Source of the DNA: Candidatus Poribacteria bacterium
GTDB lineage: Bacteria; Poribacteria; WGA-4E; WGA-3G
Reading direction: 5' to 3'
DNA: 64,000 bases
Assembly (NCBI GenBank): GCA_022827625.1
Contig: JAJEIE010000019.1
Location: forward strand, 1-64,000
Shown: one piece after another, positions 9,387 to 18,010 of the stretch
Position numbering within the stretch: position 1 is the stretch's first letter
How the letters are laid out: the number at the start of each line of letters is the position of its first letter
The notes under the pieces: generated by a model
What the model saw: only the letters and a program-made list of their open reading frames with translations
Told to the model about the DNA's origin: nothing
Databases searched by the model: none
Made by a program: the position numbers and the translations under genes

Positions 9387-11573
9387 ATGATTATCAAAAT
9401 TGATGAGAGTTATCGCCATAAAAGAGACCTCACCGAACAACAACTCTTGGGAGTCGTTGAGCAGAATACACCCGATACTATCAAAACACCCCTTTTTCCG
9501 CAAGATGAACCAAAGACATTCACATTCCATCTTGATAAGGAACTCATCGAGCGTTTGGATCTCTGGGAATGGTTCCGCAATTACGCCAAGGAAGCACAGG
9601 TCTCGACTGCGGGTATCCGTGGTCCACAAAATATTCTATACCCGTGGGACACCCGTTTCCCCATTAACCAGGTCGGAATTGTCTTGGCAACGCTCGGCAA
9701 AAGTCTTGTCGCTAACGAAACCGCGGACAGAAAACTTGTTGAAAAAATTACGGGATGTGAAGTCCGTTATAACTCGCAAAAATATGTAGAATTCATCGCA
9801 CGCATCCAAGCTGCACAAGGCATTCGCACATACGTCCCGAAAGCGTTTGGGACGCTGCCCATCTGGATGGCATCCTTTTTGATTTTCATGCTGGATCTCG
9901 ACGGTGGTGAACACGTCACGTCAAGTCACTCCGTCAGCACCAAAAACGCTACTAAGGACCTCAACAATCAGGGGAGTCAATATCTACCCGAAGAGTCCAT
10001 GCGGTTTGTTAAAAAGATTGAAGAGATTCTCAAAACCGCTGAAGCAGACGGCTATCCTATTCAGTTCAGTGCTGTTACTGACGATCACATCGATTTTGAA
10101 CGGTTAGATGAACTCCACGACGGTGTGCAGCTTTATGTCGGCTATCTCAAAAATGGGGTCGCTACAGAGGCAAATCTTAACCTCATTCGCGCAGCTAAAC
10201 CGCCGATTGTTGTCGATTGTGTCGGTGGATGTATGTATCGTCCGATGCGTGCTATCTTTGAGCGGTTAGGTATCGCTGATTCTGTTAACTGGTTACACGT
10301 TGAAGCAGACCCGCTTTATCACAACATCGGGAAACTCAATCGGAACCCGAAGACGGGTGAGGCTGAATTTTATGATCTCGGCTGCGATTTTAGTATCCTT
10401 GATGTCGTCAAGTCCACGGATTATGCGACCAAGCTCAAGGCGCAACCCATCGGCACCGTCATTGAAGCGACCGATCCGGATGGCGACCGACTTGTCGTCT
10501 GTGAAATAGAAGACGCATCGCGAGCAGAAACATTAGAACATCTCGGTGTTGATTTTCTTGATCTCGGTGATAACCGGCTCCTAACGATTTACACGCCGAA
10601 TCAGGCGTTTCTTATGTTGATGGATTTCTATGCGAAGCAACTCAGAACTTCTGGACGCTGGGAAAACCATCCGCGGTTCATGATTAAGACGACACCCTCC
10701 GCGCTCGCTTGGGATCAGTGGGGTGAGGCAAACGATGTTCATGTCATTAACGTACCCGTAGGTTTCAAGGAAATCGCTGCAATTATGAAAAAAATTGAGC
10801 GGCAAATCGCTGACGCACCAGACGCACCCGTCGTTATCCAAGATGTCTACGGCGAAACGATTTCACTCGGTGTACAACCAAGACTCATTTTCGCCGGTGA
10901 AGAGAGTGGGGGAATGATTACCGGTCCTGAGGAACTCATTCGGAGTCAAGGCGGGCGCACTGCTATTGCGATGCGTGAGAAGTCGGCAGGCGAGTCTATG
11001 GTACTCCTCACGGCACTCGCTGCGCATTGTAAACAGGAAAATATACCGCTGTCTGATTACCTTGTCGCTGTTTTTGCCGAAAGCCAAATCACTGCAACGT
11101 GTGATGTCAGGGAAGACATTACCTATTACAATGAATCTGAACCGAACCCGGAAAAACTTCGCGCAGCAAAGCTCGAAGGTGAGACGAAACGCGACAAAAA
11201 CGATCTGTTTTTCCTCGGTATCGCTATTGCACTCCGCGATGGGAAAATAGATATGAATCAGGCACGTGCAATCCTTTCAGACGCGCTTCCGGGTCTTAAT
11301 TTTGATGATCTTGAGGATGTTCGATTTGTTGGAGACGGGAGTTATCTCAAATTCCGTGATAAGTGTGTTGAAGTCCGAAAGTCCGGCACTGATGCTAAAA
11401 CCAAAGCCTACGCTTCTGGCGGCGATAAGGAGGAGTGTCGGAAGTTCGCCAAAGTCTTCGGTGAGGCGAGCGGTGAATTAACCGAACTTTATACCGAACA
11501 AATAGGTCAAAATTACTTAAGGGATGTTGAAAAGAGAGCACGGCAGATTTATGATGCATTTCAGGCGAGTTAA
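9387..11573 (+). CDS. Divergent alpha-D-phosphohexomutase family protein
   Basis: A 728-residue protein, longer than usual (about 450-580) for phosphoglucomutase/phosphomannomutase. The four signature regions are recognisable in order: the catalytic serine loop reads TSSHS (178-182, S180) in place of TASHN; the metal-binding loop DPDGDR (363-368) is intact; the sugar-binding loop is GEESGG (504-509); and the phosphate-binding loop is RKSGTD (from 664). An N-terminal stretch of about 75 residues precedes STAGIRG. The enzyme probably isomerises a phosphorylated hexose, but the changed serine loop leaves the substrate open. It follows the sulfatase by 116 bases of featureless sequence. Confidence 0.8.
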   Translation: MIIKIDESYRHKRDLTEQQLLGVVEQNTPDTIKTPLFPQDEPKTFTFHLDKELIERLDLWEWFRNYAKEAQVSTAGIRGPQNILYPWDTRFPINQVGIVLATLGKSLVANETADRKLVEKITGCEVRYNSQKYVEFIARIQAAQGIRTYVPKAFGTLPIWMASFLIFMLDLDGGEHVTSSHSVSTKNATKDLNNQGSQYLPEESMRFVKKIEEILKTAEADGYPIQFSAVTDDHIDFERLDELHDGVQLYVGYLKNGVATEANLNLIRAAKPPIVVDCVGGCMYRPMRAIFERLGIADSVNWLHVEADPLYHNIGKLNRNPKTGEAEFYDLGCDFSILDVVKSTDYATKLKAQPIGTVIEATDPDGDRLVVCEIEDASRAETLEHLGVDFLDLGDNRLLTIYTPNQAFLMLMDFYAKQLRTSGRWENHPRFMIKTTPSALAWDQWGEANDVHVINVPVGFKEIAAIMKKIERQIADAPDAPVVIQDVYGETISLGVQPRLIFAGEESGGMITGPEELIRSQGGRTAIAMREKSAGESMVLLTALAAHCKQENIPLSDYLVAVFAESQITATCDVREDITYYNESEPNPEKLRAAKLEGETKRDKNDLFFLGIAIALRDGKIDMNQARAILSDALPGLNFDDLEDVRFVGDGSYLKFRDKCVEVRKSGTDAKTKAYASGGDKEECRKFAKVFGEASGELTELYTEQIGQNYLRDVEKRARQIYDAFQAS

Positions 11574-11574
11574 T

Positions 11575-11695
11575 AGCGATCAGCAATCGGCAGTCAGTGC
11601 TCAGAAGAATAGCGGTCAACAGTCAACCAGAGGATGTAATTGCGCCAAAAACCTCTTTACTGAAGGCTGAAAGCCGATGGCTGGTGGCTAATAAA
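11575..11695. repeat. Intergenic repeat related to 21755-21862
   Basis: Contains CAATCGGCAGTCAG and AACCTCTTTACTGAAGG followed by AAAGCCGA. Reversed, the second part matches the repeat at 21755-21862 (TCGGCTTTCAGTAAAGAGG), and the first part recurs at the 3' end of the methyltransferase at 18788. It is a non-coding dispersed repeat of unknown origin. Confidence 0.6.
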
Positions 11696-11708
11696 AAAGG
11701 AGATTATT

Positions 11709-12794
11709 ATGTTCAGAACGATTATCGCCTTATTCGGTGTCGCGTTCCTTTTTGCTTTCGCGACGGTCGCCCATGCAGAGTGGACCGTCCTCCGCGAGGA
11801 TGATATCCTTCGCGGCGATGGCATTGAAGGCATGTTACACGATGTCTATTTCATGGATAACCAGAACGGTTTGGTCGTTGGAGATAGGGGTTTAATATTG
11901 GTGACAACCGATGGTGGCACGACTTGGGGGAGAAAAGAAGTTGATATGCGGCCTCCAGGTGCTGGGCAAAGACCAGGTGGACCTCCCGGCGGTGGTGGAC
12001 CGCCAGCGGGTATGTTCGGCGGCGGTGGGGGTTCACCGCTCTATCATATCTATTTTGTAGATGAAAATCTCGGATATATAATCGGGGGGCGAGGGACTAT
12101 CTTAAAAACCGAAGACGGTGGCAAAACTTGGGCACGGAAAATGGCAAGGAGTGCTAACCCGAACCCCGGACGTGGTGGAAGAGGCGGCGGCATTCGCGCC
12201 AATTTGATGGGCATCCAGATGATTAGTGAAACGACCGGTTTCATCGCTGGGTCGGAAAATACAATTCTCAAGACCACGGATGGCGGTGAAACGTGGGTCG
12301 GCAGCTCGGAACGCGCACGCGTCGGCGAAACCCGGAACAATCTTGAAGGTCTTTGGTTCGTTTCCCCTACAACCGGATGGGTTATCGGTTCATTTGGAAC
12401 CCTCATGCATACCACGGATGGTGGTGAAACGTGGGAGAAACGCAACCCAGGCTTCGATAATAATCTCTTCGGTATTCACTTCCTTGATGAAAATACCGGT
12501 TGGATTTGTGGACAGGAGGGTTTAATCCTACATACCGCTGATGGCGGTGCGACGTGGAACCAGCAAAAAACCGAGTCCTATGACGATCTCCACGATATTA
12601 TCTTTGTCGATGCGATGGTCGGTTGGGCAGTCGGCGGTTTCAATTCCGTTCTCCACACCACCGATGGCGGCGCGACATGGACGGTATCGAATATACCCGG
12701 TGCCGCAAATCTCAAGGGCGTTCATGCAACCGATCAGAACCACTGTTGGACGATTAACGATTGGGGTGTCATCGCAGGATATAAAGGAGAGTAG
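11709..12794 (+). CDS. Secreted Ycf48-like beta-propeller protein
   Basis: A 361-residue protein with an N-terminal signal peptide (residues 1-23, cleaved after VAHA). It has about six repeats of the type ILKTTDGGETW, alternating with GWVIGSFGT-like strands, the pattern of Ycf48/BNR-type propellers. In oxygenic organisms Ycf48 helps photosystem II assembly, but in other bacteria the fold is a general secreted scaffold, and that is assumed here. A Pro/Gly-rich insert (about residues 80-108) interrupts the second blade. A strong AAGGAG precedes the ATG. It lacks the C-terminal W-G motif found on other secreted proteins here. Confidence 0.75.
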   Translation: MFRTIIALFGVAFLFAFATVAHAEWTVLREDDILRGDGIEGMLHDVYFMDNQNGLVVGDRGLILVTTDGGTTWGRKEVDMRPPGAGQRPGGPPGGGGPPAGMFGGGGGSPLYHIYFVDENLGYIIGGRGTILKTEDGGKTWARKMARSANPNPGRGGRGGGIRANLMGIQMISETTGFIAGSENTILKTTDGGETWVGSSERARVGETRNNLEGLWFVSPTTGWVIGSFGTLMHTTDGGETWEKRNPGFDNNLFGIHFLDENTGWICGQEGLILHTADGGATWNQQKTESYDDLHDIIFVDAMVGWAVGGFNSVLHTTDGGATWTVSNIPGAANLKGVHATDQNHCWTINDWGVIAGYKGE

Positions 12795-12887
12795 TTGTCA
12801 GTTATCGGTTGTTGGTTATCGGTTAAAAGATTTTTTGCGATAAATTTCTCTTAGCTAACAACTGATAACTAAAATCAGGAGAAATCA
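12795..12887. repeat. Imperfect inverted repeat between genes
   Basis: The left half (GTTATCGGTTGTTGGTTA) and right half (TAGCTAACAACTGATAACT) are inverted relatives, so transcripts could fold into a long hairpin. It belongs stylistically to the CAGT/GGTTATC repeats at 11575, 21755 and 28785, and could attenuate read-through from the propeller gene into the oxidoreductase. Confidence 0.5.
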
Positions 12888-14099
12888 ATGTCAGAACTGA
12901 GAAGCCATAAAGTTACCATGCTCGGCACGGGGCTCATCGGAATGTTTTATACGATGACGCTCCACAATCAACGCGGCGCAGACCGCGTCCAGAGTGTCTA
13001 TTCTCGGCGTGAAGCGCGCGCAACTGCGTTCGCCGAAGAGTGGAACATCCCGCACGCCACAACCGATTTAGCAGCGGCTATAAACCACCCTGAGACCGAT
13101 ACTGTCGTCATCGGGTTACCCAACAACTTACACCTGAAAGCCGTCGAACTCGCTGCAGCAGCCGGTAAAGCTATTCTCTGCACGAAACCGCTTGGGCGAA
13201 CCGCTGAAGAGGCGAAAGCGATGTTGGACATCGTTGAAAACGCAGGTGTATTTGGCGGATACCTTGAAGACCTTGTCTATCCTCCCAAAACCCTCAAAGC
13301 CTTAGAATCCGTACAAAACGGCGCACTCGGTAAGATTTTGTGGGTGCGTTCCCGCGAAACGCATCCGGGTCCCCACAGCGACTGGTTCTGGGATCTCGAA
13401 CAGGCGGGTGGCGGTGCTATCGTCGATATGGGATGCCACTGCATCGAGATCATCCGAAACTTTGTTGGCAAAAACAACAAACCGCTTGAGGTGATGTGCT
13501 GGGCGGATACGCTTGTGCATCCGATTGATGCGGAGGATCACGGCATCGCACTCATCCGATTTGAGAGCGGCGCGATGGGACAGTTCGAGGTCGGCTGGGC
13601 GTTCCGTGGTGGAATGGATTTACGCGACGAGGTCTCTGGGAGCGAGGGGACTATTTGGCTCAACCATTGGCTCCGGACAGGTTTTGAGATGTTCACGGCT
13701 GTCGGACAAGGCGGTTATGTCGCTGAGAAAGCAGAAAGCGATACGGGTTGGCTCTTCCCCGTCGGCGATGAAGTCGCTGAACTCGGCTATCGGGATATGT
13801 TTCTCGATATGTTCAACGCAATAGACGAAGGACGGGAACCGTTGGAGACTTTCTACGATGGGTACGTCGTCAACGCCATCATTGATGCCTGCTATAAATC
13901 GGCGAAATCCAAACAGTGGGAATCGGTTGAAATTCAGGATTGGCGAGGCACAACGGAAACTACTGACGCTCAAGTGGGTCAGTCGGATGCCGATGAACGA
14001 TATGCGCCACTCAAAAGTGAGCGGATGCCCGATGGTAGAATGAAGCGCATCTTCCGGGATCGAGAAACCGGAGAGATTATTGAACGCGTGGAAGATTAG
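12888..14099 (+). CDS. Gfo/Idh/MocA family oxidoreductase
   Basis: A 403-residue NAD(P)-dependent oxidoreductase. The Rossmann start [10 protein letters not shown] (about 13-22) and the [12 protein letters not shown] segment (about 98-109), which carries the family's lysine in the [ED]KP-like motif (here TKP), place it in the family. [16 protein letters not shown] (about 167-182) supplies the usual D-x-G-x-H. Members oxidise or epimerise sugars, inositols and related polyols, and the real substrate is unknown. The last about 40 residues are polar and variable. GGAGA precedes the ATG. It sits among genes for sulfated or complex carbohydrate use. Confidence 0.85.
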   Translation: MSELRSHKVTMLGTGLIGMFYTMTLHNQRGADRVQSVYSRREARATAFAEEWNIPHATTDLAAAINHPETDTVVIGLPNNLHLKAVELAAAAGKAILCTKPLGRTAEEAKAMLDIVENAGVFGGYLEDLVYPPKTLKALESVQNGALGKILWVRSRETHPGPHSDWFWDLEQAGGGAIVDMGCHCIEIIRNFVGKNNKPLEVMCWADTLVHPIDAEDHGIALIRFESGAMGQFEVGWAFRGGMDLRDEVSGSEGTIWLNHWLRTGFEMFTAVGQGGYVAEKAESDTGWLFPVGDEVAELGYRDMFLDMFNAIDEGREPLETFYDGYVVNAIIDACYKSAKSKQWESVEIQDWRGTTETTDAQVGQSDADERYAPLKSERMPDGRMKRIFRDRETGEIIERVED

Positions 14100-14219
14100 A
14101 TAAGAATGATGTCCAATTGCGATTTGACTTAGGTGACACTTGGTTCAGAGTGGAGTAATTGCGGGTTGTATCAGTATTGTTTATCAAACGATCTGAACTA
14201 TAAAAAGGAGGAACTCCAA

Positions 14220-14981
14220 ATGACTCAAATGCTAACAATCACTGTGGTCTTACTCTGTCTTGGAATGAGCAGTTTCGCTGCGTTTGAAGAGGAAACCGTG
14301 TTATTATACCTCTTCGATGAAGAGACAGCCGATGAAGCCACAGACCTATCCGAGTTTGAGAATCATGGTGAAATCGTTGATGCTGAATGGACAGCGGACG
14401 GAAAGAATGGTGGCGGATTGGTCTTTGATGGCGCAAGTACGCTTATTGAAGTGCCGCATCACGACAGCCTCGTTCCCGGCGGCGACGAGTTGACAATCGA
14501 GGCGTGGTTCAAACCGAATTCGTTTCCCGCAGGACACCCACCTATTGCGAGAAAAGGCTCCGTTGCTGAAAGTGGATGGGGATTTGATACACCCGGTGGA
14601 CAGATTCGTGGATTCGTCTATACCGCCCCAGGTGCCGCTGCCGTTGCACAAGGGGCAACACAGATGAAATTGGACACATGGCATCACGTCGCTATGGTCT
14701 ACGACGGCTCGGAGGTTCGCATCTATCTCGATGGTGAAGAGGATGGGAAAGTTGATCGGAAAGGGGACATCAACGAGAATCAAGCCTCTGTCTGGATCGG
14801 CAAAAAAGCGAACGAGAGCGTCTGGCTCGACGGCACATTGGATGAACTCCGTATTCTCAACGTTGCTATCTCGGAAGAGCAGATTCAGGAGGATATGGAG
14901 GGGATCGCTTTTGCCGTGGAAGTCACGGACAAACTCACAACGACGTGGGGACGGATTAAAACGGAGATCCACCGCCGTTAG
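14220..14981 (+). CDS. Secreted LamG-domain protein with C-terminal W-G-R-I-K tag
   Basis: The start is set at 14220, where AAAGGAGGAAC lies just upstream and the product opens with a signal peptide (MTQMLTITVVLL...SSFA). An upstream in-frame ATG at 14133 would bury that signal. The 253-residue product is one LamG/concanavalin-A-like jelly-roll domain: VLLYLFDEETADEA at the N-side, VEVPHHDSL, EAWFKPN, WHHVAMVYDGSEVRIYLDG and WIGKKANESVWLDGTLDEL. Such domains bind glycans or mediate adhesion. The final residues, DKLTTTWGRIKTEIHRR, carry the tag shared with five other signal-peptide proteins in this window. The PhyH gene follows on the same strand. Confidence 0.75.
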   Translation: MTQMLTITVVLLCLGMSSFAAFEEETVLLYLFDEETADEATDLSEFENHGEIVDAEWTADGKNGGGLVFDGASTLIEVPHHDSLVPGGDELTIEAWFKPNSFPAGHPPIARKGSVAESGWGFDTPGGQIRGFVYTAPGAAAVAQGATQMKLDTWHHVAMVYDGSEVRIYLDGEEDGKVDRKGDINENQASVWIGKKANESVWLDGTLDELRILNVAISEEQIQEDMEGIAFAVEVTDKLTTTWGRIKTEIHRR

Positions 14982-15002
14982 CACATGGAGGATATGATAG
15001 CA

Positions 15003-15857
15003 ATGATAGATACAAGTTGGCTGGAATACTGTGCCACGAACGAGCAGCTCAAGGCGTTTAACGACACGGGGTACCTCATTGTTGAGGACGCTATAAGCCC
15101 TGAAATGGTAGATGCGTTAGAGGCGGTCGCAGATCGGCTTGATACAGAAGAACGTGCCAAAACTGGACTCGCACCCCATAAATTGTTATCAAAGTTCCGA
15201 ACTGTCATTGAAGACGACATACTCTTGGAACTGCTTGACAATAAGAAAGTATTTCCGCTCCTCTGGGACATTCTCGGTTGGAACATCCAACTCTATATAT
15301 CGCATCTCATCATGTATCCGCCGGAACCCGCAGATACACCCCGTATTGCCAAAGCGGCGCATTGGCATCAGGACGGCGGTAGACCCGTGCCAGAAATGGA
15401 GCGTCCGCACCCCCGACTCTCTTTGAAGGTAAGTTACTGGTTGACGGATGTGACTGACCGTGACAACGGCGCAATGCGTCTGATTCCGGGGAGCCATAAA
15501 CTCGACACCCGACCGCCAAACAGGGATAACGATCCTGATGGCGATCCAGAAGGTGCGATGGATCTACTCGTTAAACGCGGTACAGCTGTTCTTTTTGACC
15601 GACGGATGTGGCACTCTCGCGGTTGGAATTTTTCTGATGTAACGCGGAAGGTCTTGTTTATGGGGTATAGTTATCGTTGGTTGCGTGGGTTGGATTACAA
15701 CCTCATGCCAGAGGAGGTCCTTGAGAAGTGCGACCCGATTCGGCGGCAATTGCTCGGTGACGGCGTGGACGTTAAAGGCTGGTGGCAACCTACGGATGCA
15801 GATGTCCCGCTAAAGACTTGGATTGCCGAACATCGCGGTGAGGAATATCTGCGGTAG
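15003..15857 (+). CDS. Phytanoyl-CoA dioxygenase (PhyH) family protein
   Basis: A 284-residue Fe(II)/2-oxoglutarate-dependent oxygenase. The iron-binding triad is visible as H122-x-D124 (HQD) and H204 (MWHSRG), with a downstream arginine (TRKVLF) that would bind 2-oxoglutarate. Family members hydroxylate lipids or small metabolites, and the substrate is not evident. The start is taken at 15003 because GGAGG at 14987-14991 is then 11 bases away; ATGs at 14985 and 14994 sit on or too near that site. The gene lies 21 bases after the LamG gene and may be co-transcribed. Confidence 0.85.
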   Translation: MIDTSWLEYCATNEQLKAFNDTGYLIVEDAISPEMVDALEAVADRLDTEERAKTGLAPHKLLSKFRTVIEDDILLELLDNKKVFPLLWDILGWNIQLYISHLIMYPPEPADTPRIAKAAHWHQDGGRPVPEMERPHPRLSLKVSYWLTDVTDRDNGAMRLIPGSHKLDTRPPNRDNDPDGDPEGAMDLLVKRGTAVLFDRRMWHSRGWNFSDVTRKVLFMGYSYRWLRGLDYNLMPEEVLEKCDPIRRQLLGDGVDVKGWWQPTDADVPLKTWIAEHRGEEYLR

Positions 15858-15965
15858 AGAGTTTTGTAAATTCCTCCGTGCTTCATCTCTCCTTTAGCGT
15901 TTCTCTTGAATTTTAGGACAGAATATCGGATAATTATAGTAAGATGGGAAAATATGTGGACTTAT

Positions 15966-16021
15966 GTAGCATAAACTGTTAGTTTGTGCAGAAGGGGACG
16001 CAAACTAACAGTTTGCGCTAC
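15966..16021. repeat. REP/MITE-like inverted repeat, copy 2
   Basis: The same element as 7684-7743: the outer 21-base arms are inverted with 19 of 21 matches and contain AAACTGTTAGTTT, and the right end reads GCGCTAC. The centre (gcagaaggggacg region) differs from copy 1, as expected if only the arms are conserved. It lies in the gap 15858-16101, where nothing else was seen. Confidence 0.75.
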
Positions 16022-16101
16022 AATACGGAGGTCCACGTAATTGTACGATAAAAGAAGTGTCCAAAAATGGGTTGGGATGATGATGTTGGAGGGATATGGC
16101 G

Positions 16102-16518
16102 ATGGATAGGGAAGAATTGATTCTTGAGAAATTATCCGAACTTTCAGAAAATGTCAAAGACCTACGGAAAAACGTAGACAGTTTACAGAAAGATATAACT
16201 GATGTGAAGATACAACAAGCTGATGATCGCCGTCGGTCGGAAACTGCGGATGTGCAACTCGCTGCGAGTTTGGAACGCATAGAGTCCAAGTTAACGACAG
16301 ATTTGCAACGAGTGGAAGCCGAGGTAAAAACAGATTTGCAACGGGTAGAATCCGAGGTAAAAACAGATTTACGACGGGTGGAAGCCAAAATCGATGGGGT
16401 TATCACTAATATAGGCGAGCGTAAGGCTGATACCAACGAACGGTGGAAAATCGGTGGTATTATTGTCTCTACTGCTATAGCGATTTTGGCATTCATCAAG
16501 TCGTTTTTCTTTTCCTAA
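16102..16518 (+). CDS. Small coiled-coil protein with C-terminal membrane anchor
   Basis: A 138-residue charged protein. Residues 1-110 are a long predicted coiled coil. It includes three tandem 11-residue units (TTDLQRVEAEV, KTDLQRVESEV, KTDLRRVEAKI) that are also repeated as 33-base units at 16294-16392. A single hydrophobic segment at the C-terminus (IGGIIVSTAIAILAFI) and a short positively charged approach make it a tail-anchored membrane protein. The shape resembles DUF1640 or phage XhlA-like proteins, but no family is certain. The ATG at 16102 is preferred over 16096 because GGAGGG then lies about 8 bases away. Confidence 0.6.
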   Translation: MDREELILEKLSELSENVKDLRKNVDSLQKDITDVKIQQADDRRRSETADVQLAASLERIESKLTTDLQRVEAEVKTDLQRVESEVKTDLRRVEAKIDGVITNIGERKADTNERWKIGGIIVSTAIAILAFIKSFFFS

Positions 16519-16522
16519 GATT

Positions 16523-16786
16523 TTATTGCGTGTTTTTTTCATTATCATCAGATTTTTGGGGCGGTATACGCTTGGATGGATCATAGTACGAGACGTATTT
16601 TACCCCATTCCGTTTATCCTCTTCCTGCATTGCTTTCAAATACGCGTAATATTCGCCTGGGTTCTTAAATTGGGCACTGATCTCTGCTTTGATTCTATAA
16701 CATTCTTCAAGGATAGGATCGGTATACGTTTCAGGATCAAACTTTGGATGTTTTTCTGGCGTTTCTTTCATCTGACTGTTCTCCAT
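16523..16786 (-). CDS. Small acidic protein, possible antitoxin-like family
   Basis: An 87-residue protein. The stretch DPILEECYRIKAEISAQFKN...YLKAMQEEDKRNGVKYVSY resembles a widespread family of short proteins of the DPIxEExRxIRxE type found beside type II toxins in cyanobacteria and related genomes; that resemblance is from memory. It begins 4 bases after the sialidase stop on the same strand, so the two are co-transcribed. The ATG at 16786 is chosen because longer versions overlap the sialidase end. No toxin partner is visible. Confidence 0.55.
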   Translation of the reverse strand: MENSQMKETPEKHPKFDPETYTDPILEECYRIKAEISAQFKNPGEYYAYLKAMQEEDKRNGVKYVSYYDPSKRIPPQKSDDNEKNTQ

Positions 16787-16790
16787 TAGT

Positions 16791-17855
16791 TCAAATCGAA
16801 TCCTCACCATCTGTTAGCCAAGCCAAGTCGAACTTCGCAAACGACAACATCTCGGAACGATGTTCTTTACCGCATTCGTAGAGACAACATATCTCCATAT
16901 CCGAAGCGATACAGAGATCCGAATACGCCGCAGGACCGGCATGCAAAACTTTGCCGCGACTCCAACTTTGACACTCATCATAACTGATACGAATCGTCAT
17001 CCGCTCACGACTCTCACTGGCGGGGTTGGAGAACAAGATACGGTTTTTGTCGTGCTGATTGGCATCCGTATATCGCACCATACTCGCCTGACAAATCGGT
17101 TCAACGAGATCCTCTTCATAGCCGAATTCTGTGAATGTGTCGCCATTATCGCTACTCCATGCATAAGCACGCCGCTTTGGTGCGACATAGTTCCGACAGT
17201 TAAAATAGAGTCCACCGTCCACCGTTTCAACGACAACCGATTCATTCGTCCCGGGTTGTGCTTTGCCACCAATCTGCCACGTTTCACCGCCATCGTCGCT
17301 GACAATCAGGTGTGAGTAGCCGTATTCGGCGTAGTTCCGCTCGTTTCCAAGCACATGGTCACACGGAATCACCAATCTACCATTTGCGAGTTGAATCCCG
17401 TGACAGGGACCTGTTGCATACCATGTCCACGCTTCATCTTTGGTTGTCGCAGTGATTTCTCTCGATTCCGCCCAAGTTTCCCCGTCGTCATTGCTTGAGG
17501 TTACCCAGACAGTCCGCGGTGCTTTTCCCGCAACAATCTTCCCTTCCGCACCGTCGGCGAGATTCTTACAGAATAAGAGCCAGATTGTGCCGGAATCACG
17601 GTCAACGACTGGGGCAGGATTGCCATCCGTATCAGTTCCTGTAGAGACAGCGATTTGCATCGGCTCCCAACTCTCGCCGTTGTCGAAACTCCGTTTCAGG
17701 ACGATATCGATATTTCCTGAGTCTCCACCGCCTGTGCGTCTGCCTTCACAGAACGCCAACAGCGTTCCGTTGTTAGATCGAACAAGCGCGGGAATCCGAA
17801 AGGTATGGTATCCTTCCGTTCCCGCCGTGAAAAGGGGACGCTCTGTTTTGTGCAT
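16791..17855 (-). CDS. Sialidase-type BNR-repeat glycosidase (GH33-like)
   Basis: A 354-residue six-bladed propeller of the sialidase/neuraminidase superfamily. The N-terminal FRIPALV (about 20-26) is the arginine-bearing RIP motif that opens the active site. Four Asp-box repeats follow: SFDNGESW, SNDDGETW, SDDGGETW and SSDNGDTF. An internal glutamate and later arginines are compatible with catalysis, but full triad assignment needs alignment. No signal peptide is present, so a cytosolic or cell-associated enzyme acting on imported sialosides is inferred; BNR proteins without sialidase activity also exist. Confidence 0.8.
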   Translation of the reverse strand: MHKTERPLFTAGTEGYHTFRIPALVRSNNGTLLAFCEGRRTGGGDSGNIDIVLKRSFDNGESWEPMQIAVSTGTDTDGNPAPVVDRDSGTIWLLFCKNLADGAEGKIVAGKAPRTVWVTSSNDDGETWAESREITATTKDEAWTWYATGPCHGIQLANGRLVIPCDHVLGNERNYAEYGYSHLIVSDDGGETWQIGGKAQPGTNESVVVETVDGGLYFNCRNYVAPKRRAYAWSSDNGDTFTEFGYEEDLVEPICQASMVRYTDANQHDKNRILFSNPASESRERMTIRISYDECQSWSRGKVLHAGPAAYSDLCIASDMEICCLYECGKEHRSEMLSFAKFDLAWLTDGEDSI

Positions 17856-17908
17856 ACTTGTGCGCTCCTAATGGGATTTGACAATCAAAATAGATAATGG
17901 TGCCGTAA

Positions 17909-17927
17909 GGGTTGGGTCTCCCAACCC
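17909..17927. repeat. Hairpin repeat of the GTAGG family
   Basis: A perfect 8-base stem GGGTTGGG/CCCAACCC with a three-base loop, preceded by GTAA. One of at least eight short hairpins in the window that share a GTAGG-like flank but differ in stem sequence. Confidence 0.65.
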
Positions 17928-17953
17928 ATTCGTTTTGTGAACTGGTGTATATC

Positions 17954-17972
17954 GGGCGAGATGACCTCGCCC
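17954..17972. repeat. Hairpin repeat of the GTAGG family
   Basis: A perfect stem GGGCGAG/CTCGCCC with loop ATGAC. Read on the minus strand it begins GTAGGGGCGAGG, placing it in the same family as 17909-17927, only 26 bases away. It sits between the divergent ends of the sialidase and LamG genes. Confidence 0.65.
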
Positions 17973-18010
17973 CTACTACGAATATTGAACATGGACCTCA
18001 AAACACATTA

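Noticed and set aside
14133-14220. Upstream ATG for the LamG gene
   Set aside because: It would bury the signal peptide, and the ribosome-binding site lies before the second ATG.
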